Positions 1 to 6,841 are shown, counted from the first letter of the stretch. The stretch is DNA of 9,643 bases from Candidatus Omnitrophota bacterium (GCA_028712045.1 JAQTRA010000030.1:1-9643), one strand, 5' to 3'. The notes: generated by a model from the letters alone, not told the origin. Translations and numbers: made by a program.

Positions 1-170
1 ATTCTCAGGCATTGCCTCGTCCAAATGAACTTTTTAAAATTAAGCCGCCGGTAGAGCATTATCAGGCGCCGGCATATAGACCAGTACCTGTTTATCGGCC
101 GTATACGCCTCCAACGTATACTCCGTCACCAACTTATAGGCAATATACACCACCAACAAGGTGGAAATAA
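1..170 (+). CDS. C-terminal tail of a Pro/Tyr-rich protein (5' partial)
   Basis: The frame starting at base 3 is open from the window edge to a TAA at 168-170 and gives 55 residues. The last 40 or so are low-complexity and dominated by Pro, Tyr, Thr and Arg, with a recurring YTPP/TYTPSP pattern and a final TRWK. This is the look of a disordered or wall-exposed tail, not a folded domain. The stop lies 13 bases before the next start, so the two genes probably share a transcript. The protein's identity cannot be told because its N-terminal part lies outside the window. Frames 1 and 2 both hit stops within the first 60 bases, which supports frame 3 as the coding one. Confidence 0.6.
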   Translation, partial: SQALPRPNELFKIKPPVEHYQAPAYRPVPVYRPYTPPTYTPSPTYRQYTPPTRWK

Positions 171-183
171 AGAGAGGTAAATT

Positions 184-582
184 ATGAAAACTCCGATTAG
201 TTTATGGATATTTGGGTTAGGGGGAGTTATTTCGAGCGTGTTTTTAGCGATATATTTTTATCCGTTGTTTTATATATTCACTCAGTTTTATTTGTTTACT
301 TGGGTTGTATTTCTTATTTTGGTAGTTTTATTTTTTCCAGCTTTAATTATTTCTTTTATCGCTATGCTTAAGCTAAAAAGATGGGGTCGGAATATTTTCG
401 TCTCTATGGCTTTAACAATCAATTGTTTTGTAATTTTATTTTTAACCGTGATCATATTGACTAGCGGAAGGAGCGATAATATTAGCATAGATGTTATTTT
501 AATAGTTTTTATTATTTCGTTTATGATTTATTTCCTCAAACCGTCAACAAGAGCACTATTTAATAATAAAGGTAATGGCTGA
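184..582 (+). CDS. Small four-helix integral membrane protein, function unknown
   Basis: This 132-residue protein is almost entirely hydrophobic. Membrane segments are visible at about residues 8-26, 36-62, 70-92 and 102-118. A basic loop (KLKRWGR, 63-69) separates helices 2 and 3, and a short polar tail (KPSTRALFNNKG) ends the protein. I recognise no catalytic motif and assign no function. The start is supported by AGAGAGG at 171-177, six bases before the ATG. The DNA is strikingly T-rich, which the Phe/Leu/Ile content mostly explains, so it is weak evidence of transfer. It sits 13 bases after the preceding partial gene, and its stop overlaps a possible micro-ORF (TGATG). It could be an accessory subunit or an orphan small membrane protein. 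Confidence 0.75.
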   Translation: MKTPISLWIFGLGGVISSVFLAIYFYPLFYIFTQFYLFTWVVFLILVVLFFPALIISFIAMLKLKRWGRNIFVSMALTINCFVILFLTVIILTSGRSDNISIDVILIVFIISFMIYFLKPSTRALFNNKGNG

Positions 583-659
583 TGGCAGAAAATATTTTAT
601 TGCAGAATAAGGCAAAGAGAAGGATAATAGTTTTAAGTTGTTTCACTTCAGTAATTTAG
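582..659 (+). CDS. Possible 25-codon micro-ORF overlapping the membrane-protein stop
   Basis: An ATG at 582 shares its A with the TGA stop of the membrane protein (TGATG), the usual geometry of translational coupling. The frame runs 25 codons (MAENILLQNKAKRR, then a hydrophobic IIVLSCFTSVI) to a TAG at 657-659. That stop overlaps the ribosome binding site of the PilZ gene. There is no Shine-Dalgarno of its own. A short basic stretch followed by a hydrophobic tail could be a tiny membrane peptide, a remnant of a longer gene, or a chance frame. The case rests only on its placement. Confidence 0.25.
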   Translation: MAENILLQNKAKRRIIVLSCFTSVI

Positions 660-665
660 GAACCT

Positions 666-1355
666 ATGGAAAAACGAAAATTTGTCCGATTCCTGGTAAA
701 CCAGCAAGGCAAGCTTAAGCTAGAGCAAGCTGCTGAGGAGTTGCTTTGCCAGATTAAGGATATCAGCTATAAAGGCGCGGAAATTGCCCTAAACGCTAAG
801 CTATCCGAAAATACTGCGTTTAAAATGAACCTGTGGCTTACCGGGGAGTATTCTATAAATGCGGAAGTTTGGATTGCCTGGCACAAGGTGATCGACGGAG
901 TAAACCATTACGGGATTTATTTTGATAAGATCCGTGATGCGGATAAAGATAAGATTTTTAGTTTTTTAAATAAGCATTGCTATAGCGAAATGCGGGGTAA
1001 ATGGTGGCCAGATGAAGCAGGATTTGAAAAAGGAGGTAACGATATGAATGATCATCGCATCTTCGAAAGATTTCCTGTGGATATTGCTGCCCGGTATCTG
1101 GATCCGGATACCGGTAAAGAGGGTTTGGCTAAGGTTCAGGATGTCAGCGCCAAGGGCTTAGGCCTGGCAGTTAGTGAGCAATTAAGGTTAAATGCTGCTT
1201 TAGAGATTTGGCTGGAAATGAAAAACAAAGGAGAGTCTTTATATACCCGGGGTAAGGTAGTTTGGGAGAAGCCGGCAGGAATAAATAACTATCGGCTGGG
1301 AGTCGAGCTGGAAAAAGCCGATTTAATGGGAATCTCCCGGGTTTTTAGAATCTAA
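666..1355 (+). CDS. Tandem PilZ-domain protein (predicted cyclic-di-GMP receptor)
   Basis: The 229-residue cytoplasmic protein contains two PilZ domains. The first (about 1-105) has the RxxxR motif RKFVR at 4-8 and the DxSxxG motif DISYKG at 32-37. The second (about 128-229) has RIFER at 131-135 and DVSAKG at 159-164. In PilZ proteins these residues grip cyclic-di-GMP, so both domains keep the signature needed for binding. There is no output domain, signal peptide or membrane segment, so it probably acts through protein contacts in motility, polysaccharide or surface control; the target is not visible. The start follows TAGGA closely. The linker (about 106-126) is encoded over a perfect Shine-Dalgarno, so a 103-residue single-PilZ isoform from 1044 is plausible. 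The next gene begins after a promoter-bearing gap, so this gene need not belong to the transport operon. Confidence 0.88.
   Translation: MEKRKFVRFLVNQQGKLKLEQAAEELLCQIKDISYKGAEIALNAKLSENTAFKMNLWLTGEYSINAEVWIAWHKVIDGVNHYGIYFDKIRDADKDKIFSFLNKHCYSEMRGKWWPDEAGFEKGGNDMNDHRIFERFPVDIAARYLDPDTGKEGLAKVQDVSAKGLGLAVSEQLRLNAALEIWLEMKNKGESLYTRGKVVWEKPAGINNYRLGVELEKADLMGISRVFRI
1030..1046 (+). promoter_or_regulatory. Internal Shine-Dalgarno and in-frame ATG within the tandem PilZ gene
   Basis: AAGGAGGT at 1030-1037 lies seven bases (from the end of GGAGG) before an in-frame ATG at 1044. It would start a protein at residue 127, directly before the second PilZ RxxxR motif. This site is stronger than the one for the full-length start. 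A TGA at 1025-1027 in another frame ends just before it. This is what would remain if two adjacent single-PilZ genes had been joined by an indel. Confidence 0.6.
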
Positions 1356-1372
1356 TTTTAAAACAAAAAAAC

Positions 1373-1400
1373 TTGACCGGAGCCTGAAAATATGTTAAAT
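1373..1400 (+). promoter_or_regulatory. Predicted sigma-70-type promoter for the saccharide transport operon
   Basis: TTGACC at 1373-1378 is a near-consensus -35 box. TTAAAT at 1395-1400 is a moderate -10 box, 16 bases downstream and preceded by TG. It lies in the only sizeable gap before the solute-binding protein gene, about 75 bases upstream of that ATG. The -35 is convincing; the -10 is a four-of-six match, and the assignment is made by eye. Confidence 0.5.
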
Positions 1401-1408
1401 TTTAACAT
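1392..1408. promoter_or_regulatory. Perfect 17-bp palindrome over the -10 box (candidate operator)
   Basis: ATGTTAAA and TTTAACAT form perfect 8-base arms around a single central T. The palindrome covers the proposed -10 element and the probable transcription start, the classic position for a repressor operator. It is A/T-rich, so it lacks the central CG usual for LacI-family sugar repressors. No regulator gene is present in the window, so the binding protein is unknown. Confidence 0.5.
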
Positions 1409-1457
1409 TACGTCTTTATTATCATCTATCCCCTTGGGGCAAATCCCCGCTAATAAC

Positions 1458-1465
1458 GGAAGGAG
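1458..1465 (+). promoter_or_regulatory. Ribosome binding site of the solute-binding protein gene
   Basis: GGAAGGAG ends eight bases before the ATG at 1474. It fixes this start, which is also the one that gives a proper lipoprotein signal peptide. Confidence 0.7.
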
Positions 1466-1473
1466 TAAAAAGG

Positions 1474-2772
1474 ATGTGGCGTAGAAGCTTTGGTATTCTT
1501 GTAATTTTATTGCTTAGTATTATAGGTTGTTCCTCAAAAGGTGTTGATTCAAAACCTACCGTTTCTGTCTGGCATTGGATGACTGACCGCGATGCCGCTT
1601 TCCAGGAGTTAGCTAAAAAATATGAAACTTTAACCGGCGTAAAAATAGATTTCCAGCTTTATGCCCCCTCGGATGCTTATTCTCAGAAGATCCGCGCTGC
1701 TGCCCAGGGCATTAACCTGCCGGATATTTTCGGTATATTAGGCGAGAAGAGGGATTTCGCTTCTTTTGTCAAAGCCGGGCATATTCTGGATCTTACTGCT
1801 TATATGGAAGCCAATAGCAGTAATTGGAAGAATAAATTTTTTCCCAAGGCGCTGGCGGTTAATGAATTTGCTCCCGGAAATAGCTATGGGATCAATCCGG
1901 GTATCTATGGCGCTCCGATTGATATCATGACTATCCAGATGGTCTATAATAAGAGTTTATTTAAAAAGTTAGGATTAAACCCGAACCAGCCACCGAAGAA
2001 TTTTACGGAATTTCTTGCCCTGGGCCAGAAAATAAAAGATGCCGGATTGCAGGGAATGGTTTCCGGATGGGGAGAGGTTTGGATGGTTGATTGTTTTGCC
2101 AATAATTACGCTTTTAATATTATGGGCAAAGATAAAGTTTTGGCTACGATTAAGGGTGAAGTTCCTTATACTGACCCTGACTGGATCAAAGTGTTGGATA
2201 TTTTTAAACAGATGAAAGAGTCTGGTATTTTTGCCAGCGGTTTAGTAACTATGATTAATAAATCCGCCGAACAGCTTTTTGCCAATGAAAAAGCTGTTTT
2301 TGCTTTTAATGGCTCCTGGTGCGTTAATGTTTACAAAGGCATGAATCCTGACCTGGAGTACGGGGCAATGCTTCCTCCGGCAGTAGATCAGAAGAATCCT
2401 ATGGCTATCTGGGGAGGCGCGGGTTCATCTTTTATGGTTAACGCGCGTTCCAAGAATAAGGAAGAGGCAGTGAAATTCTTAACCTGGCTTACTGACCAGG
2501 ACCAGCAGGCTTATCTTGCCCAGATGACTAATAATCTGCCGGCAAATAAAAACAGCCTTTCTAAGATTCCGGAAGTATTGGCGCAATTTTCCCGGGGAAT
2601 GGATTATGCGACGCACCCGAATATCTGGGGAGTTTCTGAATTCTCGTTGGTCATTGAAGCCTGGGACCGGGGCATCCAATCGATTATTATCGGAGAGAAA
2701 ACTCCGGAACAAGTGGCCGCGGATGTCCAGAAGATTAAAGACCGTGAGTTAGCTAAAAAAAGGGCAAGATGA
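1474..2772 (+). CDS. ABC transporter solute-binding lipoprotein, family 1 (sugar type)
   Basis: This is the 432-residue substrate-capture subunit of a carbohydrate-type ABC importer. The N-terminus has two Arg, a hydrophobic core and a lipobox-like LSIIGC with the acylated Cys at position 19, so the mature protein should be membrane-anchored. The mature part opens with VSVWHWMTD and an ELAKKYETLTGVKIDF segment, typical of MalE/UgpB-like family 1 binding proteins. Later come an APIDIMTIQMVYNKSLFKKLG hinge-region pattern and a C-terminal KNKEEAVKFLTWLTDQDQQ helix. Many Trp residues (for example WHW, GWGEVW, WGGAG) fit stacking against sugar rings. Its length is normal for the family. Its stop overlaps the next start (ATGA), which suggests translational coupling to the permease. 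The substrate is not determinable here; the glycosidase-like downstream genes favour an oligosaccharide. Confidence 0.93.
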   Translation: MWRRSFGILVILLLSIIGCSSKGVDSKPTVSVWHWMTDRDAAFQELAKKYETLTGVKIDFQLYAPSDAYSQKIRAAAQGINLPDIFGILGEKRDFASFVKAGHILDLTAYMEANSSNWKNKFFPKALAVNEFAPGNSYGINPGIYGAPIDIMTIQMVYNKSLFKKLGLNPNQPPKNFTEFLALGQKIKDAGLQGMVSGWGEVWMVDCFANNYAFNIMGKDKVLATIKGEVPYTDPDWIKVLDIFKQMKESGIFASGLVTMINKSAEQLFANEKAVFAFNGSWCVNVYKGMNPDLEYGAMLPPAVDQKNPMAIWGGAGSSFMVNARSKNKEEAVKFLTWLTDQDQQAYLAQMTNNLPANKNSLSKIPEVLAQFSRGMDYATHPNIWGVSEFSLVIEAWDRGIQSIIIGEKTPEQVAADVQKIKDRELAKKRAR

Positions 2773-3647
2773 AAATAAAGGAAACTTTAGAAAATTATCT
2801 CTTTGTCTTTCCGGCAATAGCGATATTTTCTGTATTCTATGTGATTCCTTTTTTCTGGGTTTTCCAGCTTGGGCTCTTTGAATGGGACGGGATCTCTTTT
2901 ACCAAGATTTTTGTCGGGCTTGGTAATTTTAAAGAAATATTCCTGCAGGATAAAAATTGGTGGCAGTCAATGTGGAATGCCACTTATGTTACTTTTATCG
3001 CTCTTACTTTTCAGAATGCCGTAGCTTTTATGCTGGCCTGGGCCTGCGACCGCGAGATAAAAATGAAAAACTTTTACCGCGTGATCTTTTTTATCCCGCC
3101 GGTTCTTTCCGAAGTAGTCGTGGGGATGGCCTGGAGATTTATTATTAATGATATTGAAGGGGCAAATATTATTAACCGTATGCTGGCGGGGATGGGTTTT
3201 CCCAATCTTATGCATAATTGGTTATCTGATCCGAACACGGCTTTAACCACAGTAGCTTTAGTCCACTGTTGGAAAGGTTTTGGCTGGGGATTTTTGATAT
3301 TTTTGGCTGGTTTACAGACTATTCCGCGTGAACTTTATGAGGCGGCGCGCGTTGACGGGGCAAATGCCTGGCAGTCATTTAGAAAAATTACTGTTCCGTT
3401 AATGATCCCGGTGGTTGTCCTGGTTGCTATACTTACGGTTTTAGGCACGATGCAGGTATTTGTTTTAATTGTCAGCCTGGTCGGCGGAGAGTTTGCCGGG
3501 CACACTTCAGTTCCGGTGTTAAGAATTTTAGCTTCGATGCGCGGCTCATCGCGTTTTGGCTATGCCTGCGCTCAAGGGATTACTTTTGGTTTGGTGTTAG
3601 TGGCTATTTCTTTTATTCAATATCGATTTTCCAAGAAGGAGCGTTAA
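2769..3647 (+). CDS. ABC sugar permease, MalF/UgpA type
   Basis: This 292-residue inner-membrane permease has about six hydrophobic segments, beginning near residues 11-31 and ending near 268-285. The EAA motif that docks onto the ABC ATPase is clear at about 191-210 (EAARVDGANAWQSF, then RKITVP). The short N-terminus lacks the long extra periplasmic loop of E. coli MalF, so it resembles the UgpA/LacF/MsmF group. Its ATG overlaps the stop of the binding-protein gene by four bases. It should pair with the next gene's product to form the heterodimeric channel. The EAA loop implies that an ATPase must exist, but none is encoded nearby. The family call is very secure; the substrate is not. Confidence 0.95.
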   Translation: MKIKETLENYLFVFPAIAIFSVFYVIPFFWVFQLGLFEWDGISFTKIFVGLGNFKEIFLQDKNWWQSMWNATYVTFIALTFQNAVAFMLAWACDREIKMKNFYRVIFFIPPVLSEVVVGMAWRFIINDIEGANIINRMLAGMGFPNLMHNWLSDPNTALTTVALVHCWKGFGWGFLIFLAGLQTIPRELYEAARVDGANAWQSFRKITVPLMIPVVVLVAILTVLGTMQVFVLIVSLVGGEFAGHTSVPVLRILASMRGSSRFGYACAQGITFGLVLVAISFIQYRFSKKER

Positions 3648-3655
3648 GTTAAAAA

Positions 3656-4504
3656 ATGAAACACGCAGTTTATTATAAAAGTAAAAAAATAATTGTAAAT
3701 ACGCTGATCCATTTATTCCTGATCAGCGTGGCCATAACCTGCCTTTATCCTCTTTTGTGGATGATTGTTTCCAGCCTTAAAAGCCAGGATATGATTTTTA
3801 AGGATATTTCCCTGATCCCCCGGCAATTTCATTTTGCGAACTATGTTTTAGCCTGGCAAGAAGGTGGGTTTGGGCGCAACTTTCTCAATAGCATATTCTA
3901 TACTGCGGCAGTAGTTTTAGGAATTGTTCTGGTTTCTTCTATGGCCGCTTATGCTTTTAGCCGGCTGCGTTTTCCGGGAAGCAAATGGCTGTTTATTATG
4001 TTTATGGCCGCGATGATGATCCCTATCCCGGGAAGTTTTGTCGCGCTATATGTTTTATTAAATAAACTGCATTTAAGGAATACTCCTATTGGTTATATAC
4101 TTTGTATGATTAATGTAGGGTTATCTACAAGCATATTTTTACTTAAAACTTTTTTTGATAAGATGCCTAAAGAATTAGAGGATGCCGCGCGCATTGATGG
4201 TTGCTCTAAATTTGGGTTGTGGTTTCACGTTGCTTTGCCGTTATCTAAGCCGGTTTTGGCAGTAGTTGTGGTTTTTAATGCTTTGGCTGTATGGAATGAG
4301 TATATCCTGGCCTTAATTATTTTTGATAATCGCCAGTTTATGCCTTTGCAGGTAGCTTTACAGACATTCCAGGGTGAGTTTGTGACAAATTATCCCTTAC
4401 TTATGGCCGGGCTGACCATAACTGCTTTACCGATTATTCTAGTTTATCTTTTAATGCAGAAATATATTATTAAAGGCGTAACTCAAGGGGCGTTAGTCGG
4501 CTAA
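3656..4504 (+). CDS. ABC sugar permease, MalG/UgpE type
   Basis: This 282-residue inner-membrane protein is the second channel subunit. The start (MKHAVYYKSKK) precedes a first helix at about 13-40. Further helices follow near 81-102, 112-135, 144-165, 196-222 and 246-268. The EAA motif lies at about 175-198, with DAARIDG at 176-182 and ALPLSKP ending it. The motif AVWNEYILAL near 211-220 and the C-terminal QKYIIKGVTQGALVG are characteristic of MalG-like permeases. AAGGAG at 3636-3641 lies inside the end of the upstream gene and is somewhat far (14 bases) from the ATG. The gap between the two permease genes is only eight bases, and the downstream gene begins on this gene's stop codon (TAATG). 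Confidence 0.95.
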   Translation: MKHAVYYKSKKIIVNTLIHLFLISVAITCLYPLLWMIVSSLKSQDMIFKDISLIPRQFHFANYVLAWQEGGFGRNFLNSIFYTAAVVLGIVLVSSMAAYAFSRLRFPGSKWLFIMFMAAMMIPIPGSFVALYVLLNKLHLRNTPIGYILCMINVGLSTSIFLLKTFFDKMPKELEDAARIDGCSKFGLWFHVALPLSKPVLAVVVVFNALAVWNEYILALIIFDNRQFMPLQVALQTFQGEFVTNYPLLMAGLTITALPIILVYLLMQKYIIKGVTQGALVG

Positions 4505-6780
4505 TGCGTAAAATTATCGCTTTAACATTTTTATTAGTTTTTGCTTTTAGCGTTAACGCTTATTGCGCACAGAAGCCAGCCTCCGGAGATTTAACTACTA
4601 AATCCTGGATTGCCCACGGTAAAAAAGATATCGAAGCTACTTTTAAATATACTCAGGAGTGTATTGATTTATATAAAGATGAAGCACAGCAAGAGCAGAA
4701 GGAATTAACTGCTTTGCCTAAAAATAAAAAAGAGATTGAGGCAGTGCAATCTTTAAATGATGTGGCTACCTGTTATTTTATCCAGGCGGAGAGTTTCATG
4801 CGCCAGGAAAAAATAGATGAGGCCAAAAAAATATTTAAATTGATTATTGATAAGTATTCTTTCGGCCAGGCCTGGGATCCCCGCGGATGGTTTTGGTCGA
4901 TCAAGCTGGCTGCCGAGCAGAGTATCAAGAAGATAGAAACCGGTTCGATTGAGGTTGAGCAGAAAAAGCAGGTTAGTCAGCTGGTTACCCGCCTGACTTT
5001 GTTTGATCCGGGCACAGAAAATTTTGTAGATTATGAAAAATACGGAGAGTTTAAAAATGTCGGCACCAAAGATTATCAGTATGTGATTACTGACCAGCAG
5101 GGGTTAATGCAGGCAGTCGGCGAAGGGGTATATCCTAATGCCGGCGCTATCAGAAAAGACCCGATATTTAAAGAAGTTATTAAAGATAAGCGCCTGGAAG
5201 GCCCGCTTTGGGATTTTTTGTATTCACCGGATCAGCAGGCGGCATTTATTAAATGGGCAACTTCTAGCGAACCTCAGGGAGTAAAATTATTCTGTACCGC
5301 TATTATTCTGGAAAAGGCGGGGTTAATTAATCAGGCCATTAAATGTTATTACGCTATTGTGGTGCATTTTCCCGGAAGTTATGGCTGGACTTATTGGCAT
5401 ACACCCTGGTATGTGGGGCAAGCTGCAATTGCTAAAATTAATTTTCTACTAATGCGTAATCCTCAGCTGGGGTATAAATTAGAAGGCGCTGAAATCAACA
5501 TTATCAATGGTTTTGATAATAGTATCTCTAACGATATTGCCATAGCTAATCCGGGGAAGTTCGTCAAAATTGACCTGGAGGTTGAAAGTAAAAAAGTTAA
5601 ACCAACCGCGGATTCTTTAACGATTAAGAAAAAAGTAGGTAAAGGCAAGGTCCGCTTAGTGCAATATGAAAATGATGATTGGCAATTATTAGTTGAGGAT
5701 AAGCCTTATATTATTAAAGGGGTAACTTACGCGCCCACTAAAGTCGGCCAGTCCCCGGATGAAGGCACATTGGGGAATTGGATGGAAGAAGATTTTAATA
5801 AGAACGGTTTGATTGACGGGCCATATGATGCGTTTGTAGATAGAAATAAGAATAATTTGCAGGATGATTTCGAGCCGGCAGTGGGAGATTTTAAATTAAT
5901 GCAGGATATGGGAATAAATACCATCCGTCTTTATCATCATCCGCTTAAAATAAATAAAGAGTTAATGCGTGATCTTTATGAAACTTACGGTATCCGCATG
6001 ATTGTGGGAGATTTTCTGGGTAAATATGCTATCGGGTCCGGGGCGGCCTGGAATCCGGGCACGGATTATAATAATGAAGAGCATAAAAAGAATATGATTG
6101 CTTCCGTTACCCAGATGGTTAATGAATTTAAAGACGAGCCTTATGTTTTATTCTGGCTTTTAGGTAATGAAAATGTTTACGGTTATGCTTGTAATGCTAA
6201 TGAACAGCCGGAAGCTTTTTTTAAATTTGCTAATGAAGTCGCCAAAATAATTAAAGCTATAGACCCGGAGCATCCCGTGGCTATCGCCAGCGGAGACATT
6301 TTATTCTTAGATAAATTCGGCAAGAATGCCCCGGATATAGATATTTTTGGCACTAATGCTTACCGTGGAGAATACGGGTTTGGCGCTTTCTGGAGGCAGG
6401 TAAAAGAAGAAGTAGGTAAGCCTGCTTTTATCACGGAGTTTGGCTGTCCGGCTTTTGCCGAGAGTAAGAGCATGGATGAATCGGAAGAATTACAAGCGCA
6501 ATATCATTTAGGTTCCTGGGATGATATCGCGCAGAATATGGCTTTTGCGGGCAATCAAGGCAATGCCTTGGGGGGAGTAGTTTTCGAATGGCTGGATGAA
6601 TGGTGGAAAGCTTATGAACCGGCGATTCATGATTCCAAAGGATTATGGACAGGCCCTTTTCCTGACGGGTATATGCATGAAGAGTGGTTAGGGGTAGCCA
6701 GCCAGGGCGATGGGAAATTAAGCCCGTTTTTAAGGCAGTTGCGTAAAGTATATTATATGTATCAGAAAAAGTGGCAATAA
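4504..6780 (+). CDS. Secreted TPR-like / GH-A clan glycosidase fusion with calcium-loop-like insert
   Basis: The 758-residue protein starts with a Sec signal peptide (cleavage probably after AYCA, about residue 22). Residues about 30-320 are helical with TPR-like units (best near 84-118 and 263-291). A short beta-rich linker (about 325-385) follows. Residues about 390-758 form a TIM-barrel glycosidase of the GH-A type: GNE at 554-556 (candidate acid/base E556), TEFG at 644-647 (candidate nucleophile E645), and an EWLDEWWK strand at 695-702. Two EF-hand-like loops, starting at D430 (DFNKNGLID) and D446 (DRNKNNLQDDFE), interrupt the barrel after its first strand. Which family (GH2, GH5, GH72-like or unassigned) I cannot tell. 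It overlaps the permease stop by one base, so it is expressed with the importer. It probably cleaves or remodels the imported glycan in the periplasm or at the surface. It is paralogous to the gene at 8010. Confidence 0.8.
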   Translation: MRKIIALTFLLVFAFSVNAYCAQKPASGDLTTKSWIAHGKKDIEATFKYTQECIDLYKDEAQQEQKELTALPKNKKEIEAVQSLNDVATCYFIQAESFMRQEKIDEAKKIFKLIIDKYSFGQAWDPRGWFWSIKLAAEQSIKKIETGSIEVEQKKQVSQLVTRLTLFDPGTENFVDYEKYGEFKNVGTKDYQYVITDQQGLMQAVGEGVYPNAGAIRKDPIFKEVIKDKRLEGPLWDFLYSPDQQAAFIKWATSSEPQGVKLFCTAIILEKAGLINQAIKCYYAIVVHFPGSYGWTYWHTPWYVGQAAIAKINFLLMRNPQLGYKLEGAEINIINGFDNSISNDIAIANPGKFVKIDLEVESKKVKPTADSLTIKKKVGKGKVRLVQYENDDWQLLVEDKPYIIKGVTYAPTKVGQSPDEGTLGNWMEEDFNKNGLIDGPYDAFVDRNKNNLQDDFEPAVGDFKLMQDMGINTIRLYHHPLKINKELMRDLYETYGIRMIVGDFLGKYAIGSGAAWNPGTDYNNEEHKKNMIASVTQMVNEFKDEPYVLFWLLGNENVYGYACNANEQPEAFFKFANEVAKIIKAIDPEHPVAIASGDILFLDKFGKNAPDIDIFGTNAYRGEYGFGAFWRQVKEEVGKPAFITEFGCPAFAESKSMDESEELQAQYHLGSWDDIAQNMAFAGNQGNALGGVVFEWLDEWWKAYEPAIHDSKGLWTGPFPDGYMHEEWLGVASQGDGKLSPFLRQLRKVYYMYQKKWQ

Positions 6781-6785
6781 TATTA

Positions 6786-6817
6786 ACACGCGGCGCTAAT
6801 CGGAATTGCGCCGGTGT
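6786..6817 (+). other. Hairpin in the leader of the tandem binding-domain gene
   Basis: ACAC (6786-6789), a bulged G, and CGGCGC (6791-6796) pair with GCGCCG (6808-6813) and GTGT (6814-6817) around an 11-base loop. No U-run follows, so it is unlikely to be a terminator. It sits between the glycosidase stop and the strong ribosome binding site. It could protect or define the 5' end of a processed, more stable mRNA for the downstream gene. Confidence 0.45.
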
Positions 6818-6829
6818 GTGTTTGTACAC

Positions 6830-6838
6830 AAGGAGGTG
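6830..6838 (+). promoter_or_regulatory. Near-perfect Shine-Dalgarno deciding the start at 6842
   Basis: AAGGAGGTG is a near-perfect match to the anti-Shine-Dalgarno, with GGAGG ending five bases before the ATG. It selects ATG 6842 over the upstream in-frame TTG at 6806, whose codons would run through the leader hairpin and this site and would spoil the signal peptide. It predicts high translation. Confidence 0.8.
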
Positions 6839-6841
6839 GGT

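Noticed and set aside
1328..1346. GGGA/TCCC hairpin followed by five T at the end of the PilZ gene
   Set aside because: The stem is only four pairs with a three-base loop and lies within the coding sequence; too weak to call a terminator.
1430..1448. CCCC/GGGG/CCCC run that can fold as alternative mini-hairpins before the solute-binding protein gene
   Set aside because: Each pairing is four bases with a two- or five-base loop. It could hint at a switch but nothing else supports one.
6738..6765. A/T-rich promoter-like stretch at the end of the large glycosidase gene
   Set aside because: TTGCGT is followed by TATTAT-like bases at far too short a spacing, and the codons are needed for the conserved C-terminus.
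6431..6829. 132-codon open frame on the minus strand opposite the glycosidase end
   Set aside because: It lies antisense to conserved barrel motifs (EFG, EWLDEWWK), has no ribosome site or recognisable domain, and reads as a shadow of the + strand gene.
6806..6841. Upstream TTG start for the tandem binding-domain protein
   Set aside because: Its codons run through the leader hairpin and the Shine-Dalgarno, and it would put 12 extra residues before a textbook signal peptide; ATG 6842 has the ideal ribosome site.
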